From an uncultured Fretibacterium sp. (GTDB lineage Bacteria; Synergistota; Synergistia; Synergistales; Aminobacteriaceae), in contig CALGHA010000029.1 in assembly GCA_937915835.1 (NCBI GenBank), positions 1 to 7,528 on the forward strand: DNA of 7,528 nucleotides, read 5' to 3'. Below the pieces are notes generated by a model. That model was not told the origin of the DNA. It was given only the letters and a program-made list of their open reading frames with translations, and did not search any database. Of this stretch, positions 6,398 through 7,528 are shown in pieces; the first letter of the stretch is position 1, and every line of letters starts with the position of its first letter. Made by a program: the position numbers and the translations under genes.

Positions 6398-7528
6398 TTA
6401 GACCATTCCTTTTGTCTCGAACGTTGAAAGATATTTTTTTGCCTCTAAAACTTCTTCGTCTGTCTTCAGCGTTTCAGCTTTGAGCGTAGTGCTTACTGTA
6501 TTTTGGGGATTATTTACGTCAATAGCAGTAACTTCAAGACCTTGTGAACTGCACTTGAATATAACTTTTATCGGTGAACCTTCGGGCATATTAGCAGGCA
6601 GATTTAGTGTGAGCTTGCCGAGTTTCTTGACGTTAAGCGCTGGATCGGTCGCTTGAGGTTCTTCCTTTTCGTTTTCGGACGGGACAATAAATTCATGCTC
6701 AGGATTGGTGCGTTTTCCCATGTTTTCATAAACTGGAATTTCGACGAAAGCCTGATTGTCAATGACAGTTCCATAAGTTCCTGCGGCCTCTGAAGGTGAA
6801 TCATCGCCGATGAACAAGAGATTGTTTATCCTGAAAACTCGCTGACCTGAAGCATCACGAATGAAGACTGCCGGACCGAATGAACGAGAAAGTTTATCTT
6901 TTATCTCAATGCCGCCGCCAGTGCCCGTGCCTAAACCAGGCTCTCCGATAATTTTTTCATCTCCGCCATGAACTTGCATATAAGCCGCAATTGCCGCTCC
7001 CTTAGCAACTGCAAAATCGGGGTCCTCAACTCTGACAATATTCGGGAAAAGTCCCTTTACTGCCTCTTGTATCATGGGCATTTTGGAAGATCCACCGACA
7101 AGAAGGACAGTGCTTATATCATCAGGCGTTAAAGAATTTTCACTGAGAAGCTGACGGACAAAGTTCATCGTTCGTTCAACTAAATCTTTCGTCTCATTCC
7201 TGAAATTCTCGGCGGTAACTTCAAGTCTCACGTCGCCAATATTAATACTTCGTACGTCTACTCTTGATAATGCCCTTTTCGTATCTTCAACTCTGGTGCG
7301 AATGCTAAGTTTTGTGTCATCATCAATTTCATCAACGCCGCTCTCTTCTGAATACAATTTGCAAAGGTGATCAAATAATCTTCTGTCCCAGTCAATACCG
7401 CCTAATTGGTCGTCGCCTTTGGAGTCAATAATATCAATCTCAGCGTTTTTACCGTCCTCATCAACGGAGAACTTCAAGAGTGTAACGTCGAATGTCCCGC
7501 CGCCTAAATCATAGACCATAATTTTGCG
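6398..7528 (-). CDS. Lid-less Hsp70/DnaK-type ATPase (partial, N-terminus beyond the window)
   Basis: The frame is open to the right edge (377 codons including the TAA). Its first in-window ATG (7519) lies inside the phosphate-2 motif MVYDLGGGTFD, so it is not the true start. By comparison with DnaK and with the neighbouring Hsp70, about 165-190 N-terminal residues are missing. In visible numbering (R1 at the edge), phosphate-2 has T12 and D14, the adenosine motif LLVGGSSKMP is at 142-151, and DPDFAVAKGAA, the usual end of the ATPase domain, is at about 169-179. A Gly-rich linker follows (GLGTGTGGG, about 198-206), then a beta domain like the DnaK substrate-binding half (for example IDNQAFVEIPVYEN and NLPANMPEGSPIKV). 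The protein ends shortly after this, so the C-terminal helical lid is absent. It is probably a cytoplasmic specialised Hsp70, not the housekeeping DnaK, because no grpE or dnaJ is adjacent and the lid and linker are altered. It is the first visible gene of the cluster. Confidence 0.93.
   Translation of the reverse strand, partial: RKIMVYDLGGGTFDVTLLKFSVDEDGKNAEIDIIDSKGDDQLGGIDWDRRLFDHLCKLYSEESGVDEIDDDTKLSIRTRVEDTKRALSRVDVRSINIGDVRLEVTAENFRNETKDLVERTMNFVRQLLSENSLTPDDISTVLLVGGSSKMPMIQEAVKGLFPNIVRVEDPDFAVAKGAAIAAYMQVHGGDEKIIGEPGLGTGTGGGIEIKDKLSRSFGPAVFIRDASGQRVFRINNLLFIGDDSPSEAAGTYGTVIDNQAFVEIPVYENMGKRTNPEHEFIVPSENEKEEPQATDPALNVKKLGKLTLNLPANMPEGSPIKVIFKCSSQGLEVTAIDVNNPQNTVSTTLKAETLKTDEEVLEAKKYLSTFETKGMV

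Noticed and set aside
7517..7519. ATG at 7519 as the start of the upstream Hsp70
   Set aside because: It falls inside the phosphate-2 motif and the frame is open to the edge, so the gene begins outside the window.
1..7528. CRISPR arrays, tRNA or rRNA genes, insertion-sequence ends and attachment sites
   Set aside because: Nearly the whole window is coding; I saw no regular direct repeats, tRNA-like motifs, transposase or terminal inverted repeats.

Overview
The window holds part of a single minus-strand bacterial operon-like cluster that crosses both edges. The DNA is roughly 40% GC, judged by eye on a few lines. The genes have Shine-Dalgarno starts, standard stop codons and almost no spacer, so a bacterium is clear. 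No 16S, tRNA or phylum-specific gene is present, so I do not assign a phylum. Nothing points to a phage, plasmid or insertion sequence.

In transcription order (right to left): (1) 6398-7528, the C-terminal two thirds of an Hsp70/DnaK-type ATPase whose N-terminus lies outside the window, and which ends after a rudimentary substrate-binding beta domain with no helical lid. (2) 4205-6391, a complete 728-residue protein in which an intact Hsp70 ATPase domain and a beta domain are followed, where the lid should be, by a von Willebrand factor A (vWA) domain with an intact MIDAS metal site. (3) 1114-4197, a complete 1027-residue protein with a J-like but HPD-less N-terminus, helical regions, two four-cysteine zinc ribbons, a TPR/coiled-coil-like stretch and several fibronectin-III-like beta domains. 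(4) 1-1001, the first 333 residues of a protein with two zinc ribbons followed by a P-loop GTPase domain, running off the left edge. Spacers are 6, 7 and 112 nt. The first two make co-translation of genes 1-3 very likely.

I read the cluster as a cytoplasmic NTP-dependent assembly. Two lid-less Hsp70 ATPases (one carrying a metal-binding vWA protein-interaction domain), a large zinc-ribbon/FN3 scaffold that may stand in for a J-protein, and a zinc-ribbon GTPase form a group unlike the housekeeping grpE-dnaK-dnaJ operon. No protein has a visible signal peptide or membrane segment. GTPases of this look (double-GTPase/TRAFAC-like), vWA proteins and Hsp70 paralogues have been linked by comparative genomics to predicted conflict or signalling systems. 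No toxic effector is visible here, so a defence role is inference only; effectors, if any, would lie beyond the edges.
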